From: Bacteroidota bacterium
GTDB lineage: Bacteria; Bacteroidota; Bacteroidia; UKL13-3
NCBI GenBank assembly: GCA_030680835.1
Contig: JAUXUD010000023.1
Span: 62,001 to 126,000 of the forward strand
Length of the DNA: 64,000 nt
Reading direction: 5' to 3'
The notes below the pieces were generated by a model. That model did not search any database. It saw nothing but the letters and a program-made list of their open reading frames with translations, and was not told the origin of the DNA. The translations under genes and the position numbers were made by a program. Of this stretch, positions 45,156 through 55,739 are shown in pieces. Positions within the stretch are counted from its first letter, which is position 1, and each line of letters begins with the position of its first letter.

Positions 45156-47507
45156 CTAGTTTACAATAAATTTTGAGTTAACCTGACCCAAACCATCATT
45201 GAATTTTAGAATATAGGAGCCTGGTTTCCAAAGCGGGGTTTTCATGACGAGTTCATTTTTACCTGCTTCTATGTTTTCTGAATAAACCAGTTTGCCAGTT
45301 ATATCATATACTTCAATGATGCCCGCATTGTGCTCAAATGGAAATTCAACTTTCACCATTCCTTCACTTGGGTTGGGAAAGACTTTAAATAATCTCTTCT
45401 CATTTTCAACAGAACCTATTCCTGCTTTTACATCATAATATCCAAATACATAATCACCTTTTTTAAGGTTGTTTACCCAGAACCTGCCGGTTTTATCCGT
45501 AAGGCTTGAACCGGTTTGTTTGGTTAAATCTGTTTCAATGGCAAATGCGGTTTGTGCATTCGGACGATACAACAGAACCAGGCTGTCTTCTGTTCCTGTA
45601 ATCAATTCGTTATCCAAATGTCCTGAGTTTTTATTAGCAGTTGTACCATCATAATTAAAAAAGGCTGTTGATTTAAATCCTTTAGGCCAAATGCCATTAA
45701 TATGCCAGTATCTTTCTGATGAAACCCTGATTCCATTCGTGAAAAGGCCTTTTTCCTGCCAGGGTCTTACAAAATGATGCTGTACAAAAACAAAGGACGA
45801 GTCGGTGTTTTGTTGAGGTGTGAATGTAAACAAAGCGCTTGGAAACGACTGCACGCCGGTACCTTTTACCCATGCCGACTGAGTTGTTACACCCAGCATC
45901 GTTCCCGGCTTTTCTCCAAGCAGGGCAAGATTAAAGGCATCCCAGTAGCCTATAAAATCTTCTGAATATTTATTACGTACCAAAAGCTGAAAATACTGAT
46001 TCACTTTATTAAATTCACCATCATAATATTTAACAAAAGCAAAAATGCTGTCCGGAATATTTGTTTTGTATCTCGACATTAAGCGGAATACAGGTTTAGA
46101 ACCGAAATCACCTCTTGGGTCAGCTCTTACAAATTGCAAATCAATATGTCCTTTATCAAAAATATAGGAATTGAAAAATGAGTTGATCATTCCTCCGAAA
46201 CGTTTTGCAAAATGATTTTGAAGGTCGGTACTTGACGCATCTTTGAAACTGTATTTTTGCAAATAAGATTTACAGGTATTAAAGAAAGCGGTATCATCAT
46301 TTATCAGCATGCGTAAACTATGCACCATTAAGGCTCCCTTGGTATACACATGGGTTCCATAGGTTTGGGCCAAAGGCACAACTGATACCGGCATATAAGC
46401 ACCATCTCTAACATGAGCCCAACGCAAAGCGGTAAATAGCTTGTTATTTATGTCTGCATTATAGGCGTCATTTCCATAAACACATTCCAGATACAAGGCT
46501 TCACAATAGCTGGCCCAGCCTTCGTTTAACCACATATCAGACGGCGTTCGGGCTGTAACCAGATTTCCCCACCAATGGTGCGAAAGTTCATGGGCAATGA
46601 GTGATTCACTTGCTGTGGTGCCGTCAACAGCATACAATGGGTATGATATGTTACCGGCATGCTCCATAGCTCCCGAATTAAAAGGCACTCCCACATAGCC
46701 AATCCGGTCGAACAGGTAAGGACCAAATTTTGATTCAAAACAAGTTAGGGCATCATTCAGTCTGATAAATGATGCTTTCATATTTGCAGTATCTTTGGGT
46801 TCAACCGCCAGAATAATTGGAATATCGCGTTGAATGCCATGGTACACATTGTTTAATAAAACATATTTGCTAACTGCAACATTGGCTATATACGTTGGAA
46901 TAGCCTGGTGTAAATACCAGTTCCAGCAAATACCTCCATTATTGGGTGTGGCCGGTTCCTGCAGTCCATTGCATACAGCCATATAACCCGAATCGGTGGT
47001 AATATGAAATTCATAAGTAGCCCGGTCGGTAAAATTATCTATGCAGGGAAACCAGCACCTGCCAAAGCCGGGCGGATTGGAAGCCATACCAACTCCCATA
47101 TTATAAGCATAGTTTCCATTAAAAAAGAAACCGCCCCATTTGGGGTCCAGTACCGGAAAACCGCTGTAAGATATAGACAAATTTATAGTATCAGCCAGTT
47201 GGTAATTTTTGGTAATGCTGATGTGCACGGTTGAATCGGTTTTGCTGAAATTTAGCGTATCTCCATTGCCTGTTATAAACTCAGGGTTGAGCTTTAATAA
47301 ATCAAGGGTAATATTTTTTACCTGATTGTATTTAAAAACAGCTTTAATATAAACGGTTCCTTCAATATATTTACTGCTAAAATTCCGGATGCTGTTATTT
47401 ATATTATAGTGAATAATATCAATAGAATCTGTACGATTCGCCTGTATATAAGCAGGTTTAAGATTAAATAATAACAGAAAGCATAAGATTGAATATAGTT
47501 TCTTCAT
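45156..47507 (-). CDS. Secreted M1-family metallopeptidase with T9SS sorting domain
   Basis: 783 residues from the ATG at 47507 (MKKLYSILCFLLLFNL), which begins a clean signal peptide; an in-frame start 45 bp upstream would spoil it. The M1 N-terminal beta domain spans about 30-220. The exopeptidase loop is GAMEH (about 279-283, usually GAMEN). The zinc site is HELSH (306-310) with the downstream Glu in NEGWASYCEALY. The last 80 residues are a type A sorting domain (VFPNPSEGMVKVEFPF, VYDITGKLVYSEN, LWKPGSYILKF), so the enzyme is exported by T9SS to the surface. A -7-like TACCTTTG (47522-47515, minus strand) lies 7 bp upstream of the ATG. Confidence 0.93.
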   Translation of the reverse strand: MKKLYSILCFLLLFNLKPAYIQANRTDSIDIIHYNINNSIRNFSSKYIEGTVYIKAVFKYNQVKNITLDLLKLNPEFITGNGDTLNFSKTDSTVHISITKNYQLADTINLSISYSGFPVLDPKWGGFFFNGNYAYNMGVGMASNPPGFGRCWFPCIDNFTDRATYEFHITTDSGYMAVCNGLQEPATPNNGGICWNWYLHQAIPTYIANVAVSKYVLLNNVYHGIQRDIPIILAVEPKDTANMKASFIRLNDALTCFESKFGPYLFDRIGYVGVPFNSGAMEHAGNISYPLYAVDGTTASESLIAHELSHHWWGNLVTARTPSDMWLNEGWASYCEALYLECVYGNDAYNADINNKLFTALRWAHVRDGAYMPVSVVPLAQTYGTHVYTKGALMVHSLRMLINDDTAFFNTCKSYLQKYSFKDASSTDLQNHFAKRFGGMINSFFNSYIFDKGHIDLQFVRADPRGDFGSKPVFRLMSRYKTNIPDSIFAFVKYYDGEFNKVNQYFQLLVRNKYSEDFIGYWDAFNLALLGEKPGTMLGVTTQSAWVKGTGVQSFPSALFTFTPQQNTDSSFVFVQHHFVRPWQEKGLFTNGIRVSSERYWHINGIWPKGFKSTAFFNYDGTTANKNSGHLDNELITGTEDSLVLLYRPNAQTAFAIETDLTKQTGSSLTDKTGRFWVNNLKKGDYVFGYYDVKAGIGSVENEKRLFKVFPNPSEGMVKVEFPFEHNAGIIEVYDITGKLVYSENIEAGKNELVMKTPLWKPGSYILKFNDGLGQVNSKFIVN

Positions 47508-47679
47508 ATAGTTCCAAAGGTAAGTGAAAATTTCAAGAGTTTTTTTGTCCACAAAAAGTCTGATTTTTGTGGGAATTTAAGCATCGAAATATGCTATTAA
47601 AACCTTACTTTGCAATGATTTTAAAGTTTCATACATAGAAAGCAGATTTTGCATGTGAAACTGTAACAAAAATTAGTAT

Positions 47680-50304
47680 ATGGCAGAAGATAGAATTATT
47701 CAAATCAACATTGAAGATGAAATGAAAACAGCCTACATCGATTACTCGATGTCGGTGATTGTGAGCCGTGCCCTGCCCGATGTAAGGGATGGTTTAAAGC
47801 CGGTTCACAGAAGGGTTTTATTTGGCATGACAGAGTTGGGAGTCGGTTCAAACCGCCCCTTTAAGAAGTCGGCACGTATTGTGGGAGAGGTAATGGGCAA
47901 GTATCACCCGCATGGTGATTCATCGGTATACGATGCCATGGTGCGAATGGCTCAGGAATGGAATATGCGTTATATGCTGGTTGATGGCCAGGGAAACTTT
48001 GGTTCGGTTGATGGCGATAATCCGGCGGCCATGCGTTATACGGAAGCCCGTTTGCGCAAAATGGCTGAAGAACTATTGACTGATATAGAAAAGAATACGG
48101 TTGATTTCAGATCGAATTTTGATGATAGTTTGCAGGAACCTACTGTGCTTCCTTCAAAAGTTCCCAATTTATTAATGAACGGAGCATCGGGGATTGCGGT
48201 GGGTATGGCTACCAATATGGCTCCCCATAATTTAACCGAATGTATTAACGGCATTGTTGCATATATAGAAAACAGGGATATCACCATTCCGGAGTTGATG
48301 AAATATATTAAAGCTCCTGATTTTCCTACCGGCGGTATTATATATGGTTATGAAGGGGTAAAAGATGCCTTTGAAACCGGCAGGGGACGGATTGTAATGC
48401 GTGCCAAAGCAGGCTTTGAGGTTTCCAAAACCGGTAAAGACCAGATTGTAATTAATGAAATTCCATATCAGGTAAATAAGGCTACTTTAATCAAACAATC
48501 GGCAGATCTGATAAACGAAAAAGTAATTGAAGGCATTAGTGATGTACGCGATGAGAGTGACCGTGACGGATTGCGCATTGTTTATGATTTGAAACGTGAC
48601 TGTGTGCCTAATGTGGTTTTAAACAAATTGTTTAAATACACTCAGTTGCAAACTTCTTTTAGTGTAAACAATGTGGCCCTGGTAAAAGGGCGTCCTTTAT
48701 TGCTGAACCTAAAAGATTTAATTGTACATTTTGTTGAACACCGCCATGTGGTGGTGGTTCGCCGTACCCAGTTTGAACTGGAAGAAGCACAAAAGCGTGC
48801 ACATATTTTAGAAGGATTGCTAATTGCCTTAGATCATCTGGATGAAGTGATTGCATTAATCCGCAAGTCGCGCACACCTGACGAAGCCAAATCCGGTTTG
48901 ATGGCAACCTGGGCTTTATCCGATATTCAGTCAAAAGCTATTCTGGATATGCGTTTGCAACGTTTAACCGGATTGGAGCGCGATAAAATTAAGGATGAAT
49001 ATGCACAGATTATGGAGTTGATAGACCGCTTAAATGCAATTCTGAGCAATGAAGATGTGCGCATGCAGATTATAAAAGATGAGCTTGCCGAAATGAAAGA
49101 TAAATACGGCGATGAGCGCAGAAGCCGGATTGAAATGATAGGCAATGAAATGAGTATGGAAGATTTAATTCCGGATGAAGAAGTGGTAATTACCATTTCA
49201 CATTTGGGATATATGAAACGTACTTCACTGAATGAGTACCGGACGCAAGCCCGCGGCGGACGTGGCAGTAGGGGAGTAGCCAAACGCCAGGAAGATTTTG
49301 TTGAAGATATTTTTATGGCAACCAACCACAATTATTTATTGTTGTTTACCGAACAGGGACGTTGTTTCTGGCTTCGTGTTTTTGAAATACCCGAAGGCGA
49401 AAAAACAAGTAAGGGAAGGGCCATACAAAACTTAATAAACATTCCGGTTGAAGATAAAGTTAAAGCATTTTTATGTGTTAAAACATTAAGTGATCCGGAA
49501 TATTTAAATAAGAATAATGTTATAATGGTGACCCAAAAAGGAACCATCAAAAAAACAACGCTTGAAGCCTATAGCCGTCCGAGGGCAAATGGTATCAATT
49601 CGATGAATGTGCGCGAAGGCGACACATTGGTTGAAGCCCGTTTAACCAACGGAACCTGCGAAATAATTATAGCCAGCAGGTTGGGTAAAGCCATTCGTTT
49701 TAATGAAAGCGGAGTAAGACCTATGGGAAGAAATGCTACCGGAGTTCGTGCCATTCGTTTGGGTGAAGGAGACGAGGTAATAGGCATGGTTTCTATTGAA
49801 GATCCTAAGGTTACCAATGTATTGGTAGTAAGTGAAAACGGAATGGGCAAGCGTACCGAAGTGGAAGCATACCGTATAACCAAACGGGGTGGCAAAGGCG
49901 TGATGGCGATGAATGTTACTGAAAAAACCGGCAAGCTTGTTTCCATTAAAGATGTGGACGATACCAACGATATCATGATCATTAACAAGAGTGGAATCAC
50001 CATCCGTTTAAGTATGAGTTCGCTCAGGGTATTGGGACGCGTAACGCAGGGAGTACGTTTGATTAATATTGGCGGCAAAGACGAAATAGCCAGTGTTGCC
50101 AAAATAAACTATATACCCGGAGAAGAAGAAGGAGAGGGAGAAGGCGAAGGCGAAGAAGGGGAAACCGTTGAAGGTTTTGAAGTGATTGCCGGAACGGATA
50201 AAGAGGTAGAAGAAACAGGTCCTGAAATGCCGGAAGATGATACAGATGAAGCCGGTGATGAGGAAACAGATGACACTGAAGAGGAAGTGCCTCCGGTTGA
50301 ATAG
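47680..50304 (+). CDS. gyrA: DNA gyrase subunit A
   Basis: 874 residues. The breakage-reunion domain opens with [20 protein letters not shown], and the catalytic tyrosine is Y120 ([10 protein letters not shown]). The quinolone-determining stretch [10 protein letters not shown] keeps Ser81 and Asp85, the usual susceptible state. A coiled-coil tower follows, then a C-terminal six-blade pinwheel whose GyrA-box reads QARGGRG, a variant of QRRGGKG. The last 50 residues form a strongly acidic tail rich in E and D ([14 protein letters not shown]). With GyrB (not in the window) it supercoils DNA. The start at 47680 fits the family. A terminator follows. Confidence 0.96.
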   Translation: MAEDRIIQINIEDEMKTAYIDYSMSVIVSRALPDVRDGLKPVHRRVLFGMTELGVGSNRPFKKSARIVGEVMGKYHPHGDSSVYDAMVRMAQEWNMRYMLVDGQGNFGSVDGDNPAAMRYTEARLRKMAEELLTDIEKNTVDFRSNFDDSLQEPTVLPSKVPNLLMNGASGIAVGMATNMAPHNLTECINGIVAYIENRDITIPELMKYIKAPDFPTGGIIYGYEGVKDAFETGRGRIVMRAKAGFEVSKTGKDQIVINEIPYQVNKATLIKQSADLINEKVIEGISDVRDESDRDGLRIVYDLKRDCVPNVVLNKLFKYTQLQTSFSVNNVALVKGRPLLLNLKDLIVHFVEHRHVVVVRRTQFELEEAQKRAHILEGLLIALDHLDEVIALIRKSRTPDEAKSGLMATWALSDIQSKAILDMRLQRLTGLERDKIKDEYAQIMELIDRLNAILSNEDVRMQIIKDELAEMKDKYGDERRSRIEMIGNEMSMEDLIPDEEVVITISHLGYMKRTSLNEYRTQARGGRGSRGVAKRQEDFVEDIFMATNHNYLLLFTEQGRCFWLRVFEIPEGEKTSKGRAIQNLINIPVEDKVKAFLCVKTLSDPEYLNKNNVIMVTQKGTIKKTTLEAYSRPRANGINSMNVREGDTLVEARLTNGTCEIIIASRLGKAIRFNESGVRPMGRNATGVRAIRLGEGDEVIGMVSIEDPKVTNVLVVSENGMGKRTEVEAYRITKRGGKGVMAMNVTEKTGKLVSIKDVDDTNDIMIINKSGITIRLSMSSLRVLGRVTQGVRLINIGGKDEIASVAKINYIPGEEEGEGEGEGEEGETVEGFEVIAGTDKEVEETGPEMPEDDTDEAGDEETDDTEEEVPPVE

Positions 50305-50325
50305 ATAGATATTAAAATTGTTAAC

Positions 50326-50367
50326 AAAAAAAAAGCAATGAACTCAATTGTTCGTTGCTTTTTTTTT
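50326..50367 (+). terminator. Rho-independent terminator after gyrA
   Basis: An imperfect stem of AGCAATGAAC with GTTCGTTGCT lies within A-tract and T-tract flanks, followed by a run of nine or more T. It starts about 22 bp after the gyrA stop. Confidence 0.8.
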
Positions 50368-50568
50368 ATGAATAAATTTAGTTTTCGCCTTAAAAAGTTA
50401 ATTGAATATGTAGTTAATTTGTTGATAAGTAATAATTTTACGGTTTTGTACAAATATGAATTTATGAAACACTATTTAATTAAATTTGACTTAAAATAAT
50501 CTTAAATATTTTTTTTAACAATCGATATTAAGCCGTAACAATTATTGTAAAAATAAATCCAATCAAAT

Positions 50569-53500
50569 ATGAAAAAACAACTACAAAACTATTTTTTATG
50601 CAGCATGCTATTTATCCTTTGGGGGATAAAAACCAATGCCACACAATTAAGCGGAATCTATACTATTGATTCTGCAGGCACGGCCAGTTCAACCGTTTTT
50701 AAAGATTTTACATCGGCTATCACATTTCTTACAAGTTCCAACACGCGTGGTGATGGCGGGCCATCCAATTCATCTCCTTTTGGCGTGTCGGGTCCGGTTG
50801 TTTTTGATGTGATGCAAGGTACATATACCGAACAAGTTAGTATTATTGCGATACCCGGAGCTTCTGCAACCAATACTATTACATTTGACGGAGGTATTGG
50901 GAATGCCGCAACAAGAATACTGCAGTATGCAGCCACCAGTACAACAGATGGACATACATTAAGGTTCAGTGCATGTACGTATATAACTGTGCAAAATATA
51001 ACCGTGCAAGCAACTGGTAGCTCTAATGGATTGGCTGTTCATTTTTATGGAGCCTGTTCCTTCAACACAATTAAAAAATGCAGCGTGATTGTAGCTTCCA
51101 GTTCATCTGCTAATTTCAGAGCAATCAATTGTTCCGGTTCAACAGTACAAACAAGCGGAGGTGGCTGCAGCGGCGCATCTCCTACATCTGCTATCAACAA
51201 TATCTTTATTGATTCCAATTATGTATCCGGGGGTTATTATGGAATATTTCTAAGTTCAAGCAGTGCAGGCCCGGGTTCATATAATTTTTATATCAGGGGC
51301 AATCAATTATACAATGCCTATTTACATGCTATTGGAGCATCGGGCAGTTATGGTTACCTGATTATGGGAAACCACATAAAACCAACCGCGCAAAGCGGAA
51401 GTTATGGATTATACCATTGCAATGGTTCAACAGGTGCTCAATCCTATCATATTGTAAACAATATCTTCGAAAATTGCGGAGCTGCCGGAATCAACTGGCT
51501 TACTCCAAATCCTGGATCCGCAACCCGATCAAGAGTACTGCAGAATTATTTCAAACCCACTTTTATTAGTGCAAGTGCTGTTGCAATAAATGTTACTTAT
51601 GGGCCTAATACGGATGTTTGGTCTAATACTATCCTCATGAATAGTCCGGGAGGTACCGGAATTGTTACCGCAAATGCTGCTTCTCAGGATATCAGGAACA
51701 ATATTATTATACATACTTCACCAACTGCAACTGGTTTGTGCATAACTCAGGCATCTTCAACTTCGCTTCTTAACTATGATTACAATGTATATATAAAGAA
51801 TAACCCTTCAAGTCCGGATCTCATTCAGGTTAATGGAGCAAATTACCAGGCTTCCAATTTTAAAGGGGTATCAGGATTTAATACCAATTCAACTACAGAC
51901 AATCCTGCTCTTGTTGCACCTCCAGCTGATATCAGGCCCAATAATATTTGTCAGAAAGGTGCTGCTTTAACCATTACCGTTCCTGCATACGGAACTTTAA
52001 ATACCGATATAAACGGTATTACCCGTTCGGTGCCTCCTCAGATTGGTGCATCGGAACCTGCAGGCGGATTGCTGCTGGATGCCGCAGCAGTTAGTTTCAC
52101 ATTGCCTGCTATTTACCCGGTAGCGGCTGGTGCACAGGATGTGAAAGTAGTCATTAAAAATTCAGGAAACTCTTCAATTACTTCACTGAATGTTACGGCT
52201 TCTTTAGGTGGAGCCAATTTTAAAACAATTGCATGGAGCGGAACTTTGGCTTCATGCGCAGTGGATACGGTAACATTCACAGGCGCAAATCAATTGACTT
52301 TAACTTCAGGCTCAAATACATTAAGGGCCTGGGTAGATGGTCCGAATGCTTCGCTTGACAGCAACGCAACCAATGACACAATAGGCAGAACCTTTTGTAC
52401 CCCTTTGGCAACAGGTACCTACACAATTGATACAAGTGGACTGGGCAATTTTACCAGTTTTGCACAAGTGGCAAACGTGTTAAATTGCGGGGGTATTATC
52501 GGATCAGGTCCTACCGTGTTTAATGTGGTTTCGGCTACATATAATGAGCAGATCGCCCTGGATTTAATAAACGGGACTTCTGTTGACAATCCTATTATTT
52601 TTCAATCATTGGCCAATCATCCCGATTCGGTTAATCTTACTTTTAACGCAGGTATTGGGAATAACTATACTATAAAACTTACCAGCGCTTCGTATATTAA
52701 ATTTAATGCAATTACATTAAGCTCAGCCAATGCAACTTATAGCAGAGTTGTTGAAATGAGCGGTCAAACATCTTTTGACACGCTGATAAACTGTAAATTA
52801 ATCTCTGCTGCTGTTGGCACAACTGCCAATACTGCGGCAGTGGTTTACGGAAATGGAATAACTGGCAAGCGAAATGTTTTTATGAACAATCAATTTACAA
52901 ACGGAAGCTATGGCCTTTATTTTTATGGGTCATCAGCCACTTCAGTAAGTGATAGTAATATTGTTGAAAATAACACATTTACCAGCTGTTATTATCAATC
53001 ACTTGCAGTGAGCTATACCAATAATATAAAAATCAGAAAGAACATAATTTTACCTGCTTCCTATACCACTCATTATGGAATATATGTAACTAACTCTGCA
53101 AATGCCGTTGAACTGATTGGAAATAGTGTTACCGGAATGTTAGGTGGATATGCAATATACTTTTCGGGAAATAATGGAACCGCTGTAATGCCGGGAACAA
53201 TAAAAAACAACGTAGTTGCAGGAGGAATTTCGAATAATTTCTACGGAATGTATATGTCGAGTTGCACAAACTATCAGGTATATAACAACAGTATCAGCGC
53301 TAATTCTACAGCTAACACCAATTATGCCTGCTACACACAATTTACATCTTCAACAGGAAATACAAATGTGTTTAGAAACAATGTATTTGCCAATACTGCA
53401 ACCAATACAGTAATAACCAGTGCCGCCTTGTATGTTTACAATCTACTTTATTTAAATAGCGATTATAATGATTTATATACTGCAGGTGCAACGCTTGTAA

Positions 53501-54765
53501 ATATAGCTACACCAGCAGCCTCACATCCCAATATTTTCTCATGGAGGAATGCATCCACCTATGAGAAAAATTCTATTTCCTATAGACCGGGTTTTGTAAG
53601 CAATACCAATCCAAGACCCAACCCAATGGATTCATGTTCATGGGCATTGAACGGAAATGGAATCATCATTGCGGGCAATAATTACGATTTTGACAATAAC
53701 CCAAGGTCAACCAATATTTATGATGGTCCGGTTGATTTGGGTGCTTTTGAATTTACCCCGCTTTCGGCACCTCCAATGGCCACCACTACAGCAGCGCAAC
53801 TGGCACCCGATTCAAACCAGGTATTTATGTTTGGCGGAGATACTGTAGCAACCATTAAATGGGATGCCGGCTATGCAGTTCCCTCTTCAGTTACGGTAAG
53901 AAGATATAACGGCAACCGGCCGGTATTTATTGATACAGGCGCTACCAATTATATGTATCAGTATATAGATGTTTCGGGTACATCGGGCTATTATTTGTTT
54001 AACCTGAACCAATATTACAAAAACGAATGGCTGGGCAGAGTGGCTTATGAATCGCTGTTAAGAATGGCCAGAAGAGATACCAATGCTACCGGATCCTGGG
54101 TTCCTTATGCTTCTACTTCAAGTTCGGTTGATACCGTAAGAAACGTTATTACCCTAAACTTAATTAATGATCTGGGTTATATTTATACAGGTACCGATAA
54201 TAACAATCCACTACCCGTTAAGTTAATTTATTTTGCAGGTATTAAAAAGCAAAATGAAGTATTGCTAAACTGGACCACCGCACAGGAGATTAACTCGGCA
54301 TCCTTTACTATTGAGCGTTCTTTTGACAAGAACAAATGGGAGAAAATAGGAACGGTAAAAGCAGCCGGAAACAGCAAGCAGTTGAAAAATTATCATTTCA
54401 CCGATTTGGTTAATAACAAGGGAATCCTGTATTACCGTTTACGAATGAATGATTTGGACGGTAAATTTGAGTATTCGAAAGTGGTGATCATTAACCCTGA
54501 TAAAGACAATAGCAAAGATGTTGAGGTATACCCAAATCCGTTTGACAACCAGTTGTTCATAGCGCTGAATAATTTTACCGACCTAAACGTTCAGGTTGAT
54601 TTAAAAGACATCACCGGCAAATCTGTTATAAGCCAAATGCTAAGCTTTACAGCAGGCAGTGGGATATTGAATCTTGAAAAATCAACAGACCTGAAACCCG
54701 GAGTTTATATTTTAAGTATGAAAGTGAATGGGATTGATGTAGTGAGGAAGATTGTGAAGCAATAA
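50569..54765 (+). CDS. Giant secreted beta-helix protein with T9SS sorting domain
   Basis: 1,398 residues with a signal peptide (LCSMLFILWGIKTNA). Two right-handed beta-helix modules (about 30-480 and 620-1070) each open with a similar phrase (GIYTIDSAG and GTYTIDTSG) and contain N-x-I-x-x-N steps. Between them lies a CARDB-like domain (about 500-610, AQDVKVVIKNSGNSSITSLN). Residues about 1220-1310 form the fibronectin-like linker common in T9SS clients (LLNWTTAQEINSASFTIERS). The last 80 residues are a type A sorting domain (VEVYPNPFDNQLFIALN, LKPGVYILSMKV). It should be exposed on the surface or released. No catalytic residues are recognised; adhesion or glycan binding is plausible. Confidence 0.88.
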   Translation: MKKQLQNYFLCSMLFILWGIKTNATQLSGIYTIDSAGTASSTVFKDFTSAITFLTSSNTRGDGGPSNSSPFGVSGPVVFDVMQGTYTEQVSIIAIPGASATNTITFDGGIGNAATRILQYAATSTTDGHTLRFSACTYITVQNITVQATGSSNGLAVHFYGACSFNTIKKCSVIVASSSSANFRAINCSGSTVQTSGGGCSGASPTSAINNIFIDSNYVSGGYYGIFLSSSSAGPGSYNFYIRGNQLYNAYLHAIGASGSYGYLIMGNHIKPTAQSGSYGLYHCNGSTGAQSYHIVNNIFENCGAAGINWLTPNPGSATRSRVLQNYFKPTFISASAVAINVTYGPNTDVWSNTILMNSPGGTGIVTANAASQDIRNNIIIHTSPTATGLCITQASSTSLLNYDYNVYIKNNPSSPDLIQVNGANYQASNFKGVSGFNTNSTTDNPALVAPPADIRPNNICQKGAALTITVPAYGTLNTDINGITRSVPPQIGASEPAGGLLLDAAAVSFTLPAIYPVAAGAQDVKVVIKNSGNSSITSLNVTASLGGANFKTIAWSGTLASCAVDTVTFTGANQLTLTSGSNTLRAWVDGPNASLDSNATNDTIGRTFCTPLATGTYTIDTSGLGNFTSFAQVANVLNCGGIIGSGPTVFNVVSATYNEQIALDLINGTSVDNPIIFQSLANHPDSVNLTFNAGIGNNYTIKLTSASYIKFNAITLSSANATYSRVVEMSGQTSFDTLINCKLISAAVGTTANTAAVVYGNGITGKRNVFMNNQFTNGSYGLYFYGSSATSVSDSNIVENNTFTSCYYQSLAVSYTNNIKIRKNIILPASYTTHYGIYVTNSANAVELIGNSVTGMLGGYAIYFSGNNGTAVMPGTIKNNVVAGGISNNFYGMYMSSCTNYQVYNNSISANSTANTNYACYTQFTSSTGNTNVFRNNVFANTATNTVITSAALYVYNLLYLNSDYNDLYTAGATLVNIATPAASHPNIFSWRNASTYEKNSISYRPGFVSNTNPRPNPMDSCSWALNGNGIIIAGNNYDFDNNPRSTNIYDGPVDLGAFEFTPLSAPPMATTTAAQLAPDSNQVFMFGGDTVATIKWDAGYAVPSSVTVRRYNGNRPVFIDTGATNYMYQYIDVSGTSGYYLFNLNQYYKNEWLGRVAYESLLRMARRDTNATGSWVPYASTSSSVDTVRNVITLNLINDLGYIYTGTDNNNPLPVKLIYFAGIKKQNEVLLNWTTAQEINSASFTIERSFDKNKWEKIGTVKAAGNSKQLKNYHFTDLVNNKGILYYRLRMNDLDGKFEYSKVVIINPDKDNSKDVEVYPNPFDNQLFIALNNFTDLNVQVDLKDITGKSVISQMLSFTAGSGILNLEKSTDLKPGVYILSMKVNGIDVVRKIVKQ

Positions 54766-54794
54766 CAGTTTAAAGCTTTTGTATAAATTTTAAA

Positions 54795-54829
54795 AAATCC
54801 GCAAGCATATAGTTTTGCGGATTTTTTTT
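54795..54829 (+). terminator. Rho-independent terminator
   Basis: Stem AAATCCGCAA (54795-54804) with TTGCGGATTT (54815-54824), then a T-run to 54829. It ends the giant beta-helix gene. Confidence 0.88.
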
Positions 54830-54879
54830 GATTATTAGATATAATTATTCCAAACCCAATCTCAATTCATTGAATAATA

Positions 54880-54952
54880 TTCGACTCCGATGGAGTCGCA
54901 TGTTTATAGAAAATGTACGCCCCTATAAACATGCAACCCCATCGGGGTTGAA
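54880..54952. repeat. REP-like double-hairpin palindrome next to the Y1 transposase
   Basis: Hairpin CGACTCC-GAT-GGAGTCG (54882-54898), then a 12-bp perfect inverted repeat GCATGTTTATAG / CTATAAACATGC (54898-54909 and 54923-54934), then hairpin CAACCCC-ATC-GGGGTTG (54934-54950). The whole forms one large nested palindrome. It lies 58 bp beyond the transposase stop, on its 3' side, as for RAYT-associated REP sequences. Confidence 0.8.
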
Positions 54953-55010
54953 CAAAAAATCTTATGTGAAAACTAAGTAAATTGTCAATATCTAATTTTG
55001 TATATTTAGT

Positions 55011-55472
55011 TTATTCAATCCATTCGAATAAATATTCATCATTGTATTCTATTTCAAATTTTACTAAAAAATCTTCAAACTCATCTTTAAAGGTTCTCAA
55101 TTTATGGTGCTCTTTTTGATTCATAATATATCTGATTATCCTATCTAAATTTGAATGACTATAAGAAAATGCACCATACCCTTCCTGCCATTGAAACATA
55201 AATTGTGAAAATTTTTTCTCTTTAATAAAACTATTCGATGCCTTTTTGACCTCTCTAACCAAATCCGATAAACAACAAGCTGGTTTCATTCCGATTAAAA
55301 AGTGAATATGGTCTGGCATTCCGTTAATTGCCAGCATTTTTTGACCCTTATTTTTAACTATACCACTCATATATTTAAACATTTGTTCTTCCCAAATTGG
55401 ATGAATAAAGCTGTTTCTACCTTTAACGGCAAAAATTATTTGTACATATAACTGTGAAAAAGTACCAGGCAT
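55011..55472 (-). CDS. Y1 (HUH) transposase, RAYT/IS200-like
   Basis: 153 residues. The HUH motif is H55-I-H57 in GMPDHIHFLIG, and the catalytic tyrosine is probably Y115 in DRIIRYIMNQ. The opening phrase MPGTFSQLYVQIIFAVKGR and the ending NDEYLFEWIE are typical of Bacteroidota proteins often annotated IS200/IS605 transposase. No accessory TnpB-like gene is beside it. Flanking REP-like palindromes rather than IS ends suggest a domesticated RAYT. Such enzymes nick single-stranded DNA at hairpin structures. The start is the ATG at 55472. The gene looks intact. Confidence 0.88.
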   Translation of the reverse strand: MPGTFSQLYVQIIFAVKGRNSFIHPIWEEQMFKYMSGIVKNKGQKMLAINGMPDHIHFLIGMKPACCLSDLVREVKKASNSFIKEKKFSQFMFQWQEGYGAFSYSHSNLDRIIRYIMNQKEHHKLRTFKDEFEDFLVKFEIEYNDEYLFEWIE

Positions 55473-55491
55473 AATAAGTTAATGAATAATG

Positions 55492-55680
55492 TTAAAATTC
55501 TTTATTATTTCTTCCTCTTATCCTAACTCCATATATTACTCCTGCTACTACCAAGATTGCAACCCCGCCATCCAGTGGAGCATCCTCTACTTCATCTTCA
55601 AAATCGGGTTGCGCACAAACCGGTAGGGATTGCAATGATAATATGAAAGCAAAAACTAAAATGTGAATGTATTTTTTCAT
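55492..55680 (-). CDS. Tiny exported protein with PID-CTERM-like sorting signal
   Basis: 62 residues. A signal peptide (HILVFAFILSLQSLPVCAQ) is followed by a very short acidic segment (PDFEDEVEDA). The C-terminal part is PLDGG, then a hydrophobic helix (VAILVVAGVIYGV) and a basic tail (RIRGRNNKEF). This Pro-Leu-Asp-Gly-Gly, transmembrane and basic-tail arrangement resembles the PID-CTERM sorting signals of Bacteroidota small proteins. It lies 59 bp downstream of the 1,298-residue surface protein on the same strand. Function unknown; the mature chain would be only about 12 residues plus anchor. Confidence 0.75.
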   Translation of the reverse strand: MKKYIHILVFAFILSLQSLPVCAQPDFEDEVEDAPLDGGVAILVVAGVIYGVRIRGRNNKEF

Positions 55681-55739
55681 GTTAATTTGATTGTTGGTTG
55701 AAATGGAATTTTATTGATTCGGGTTCGTATTCAAAGGCA

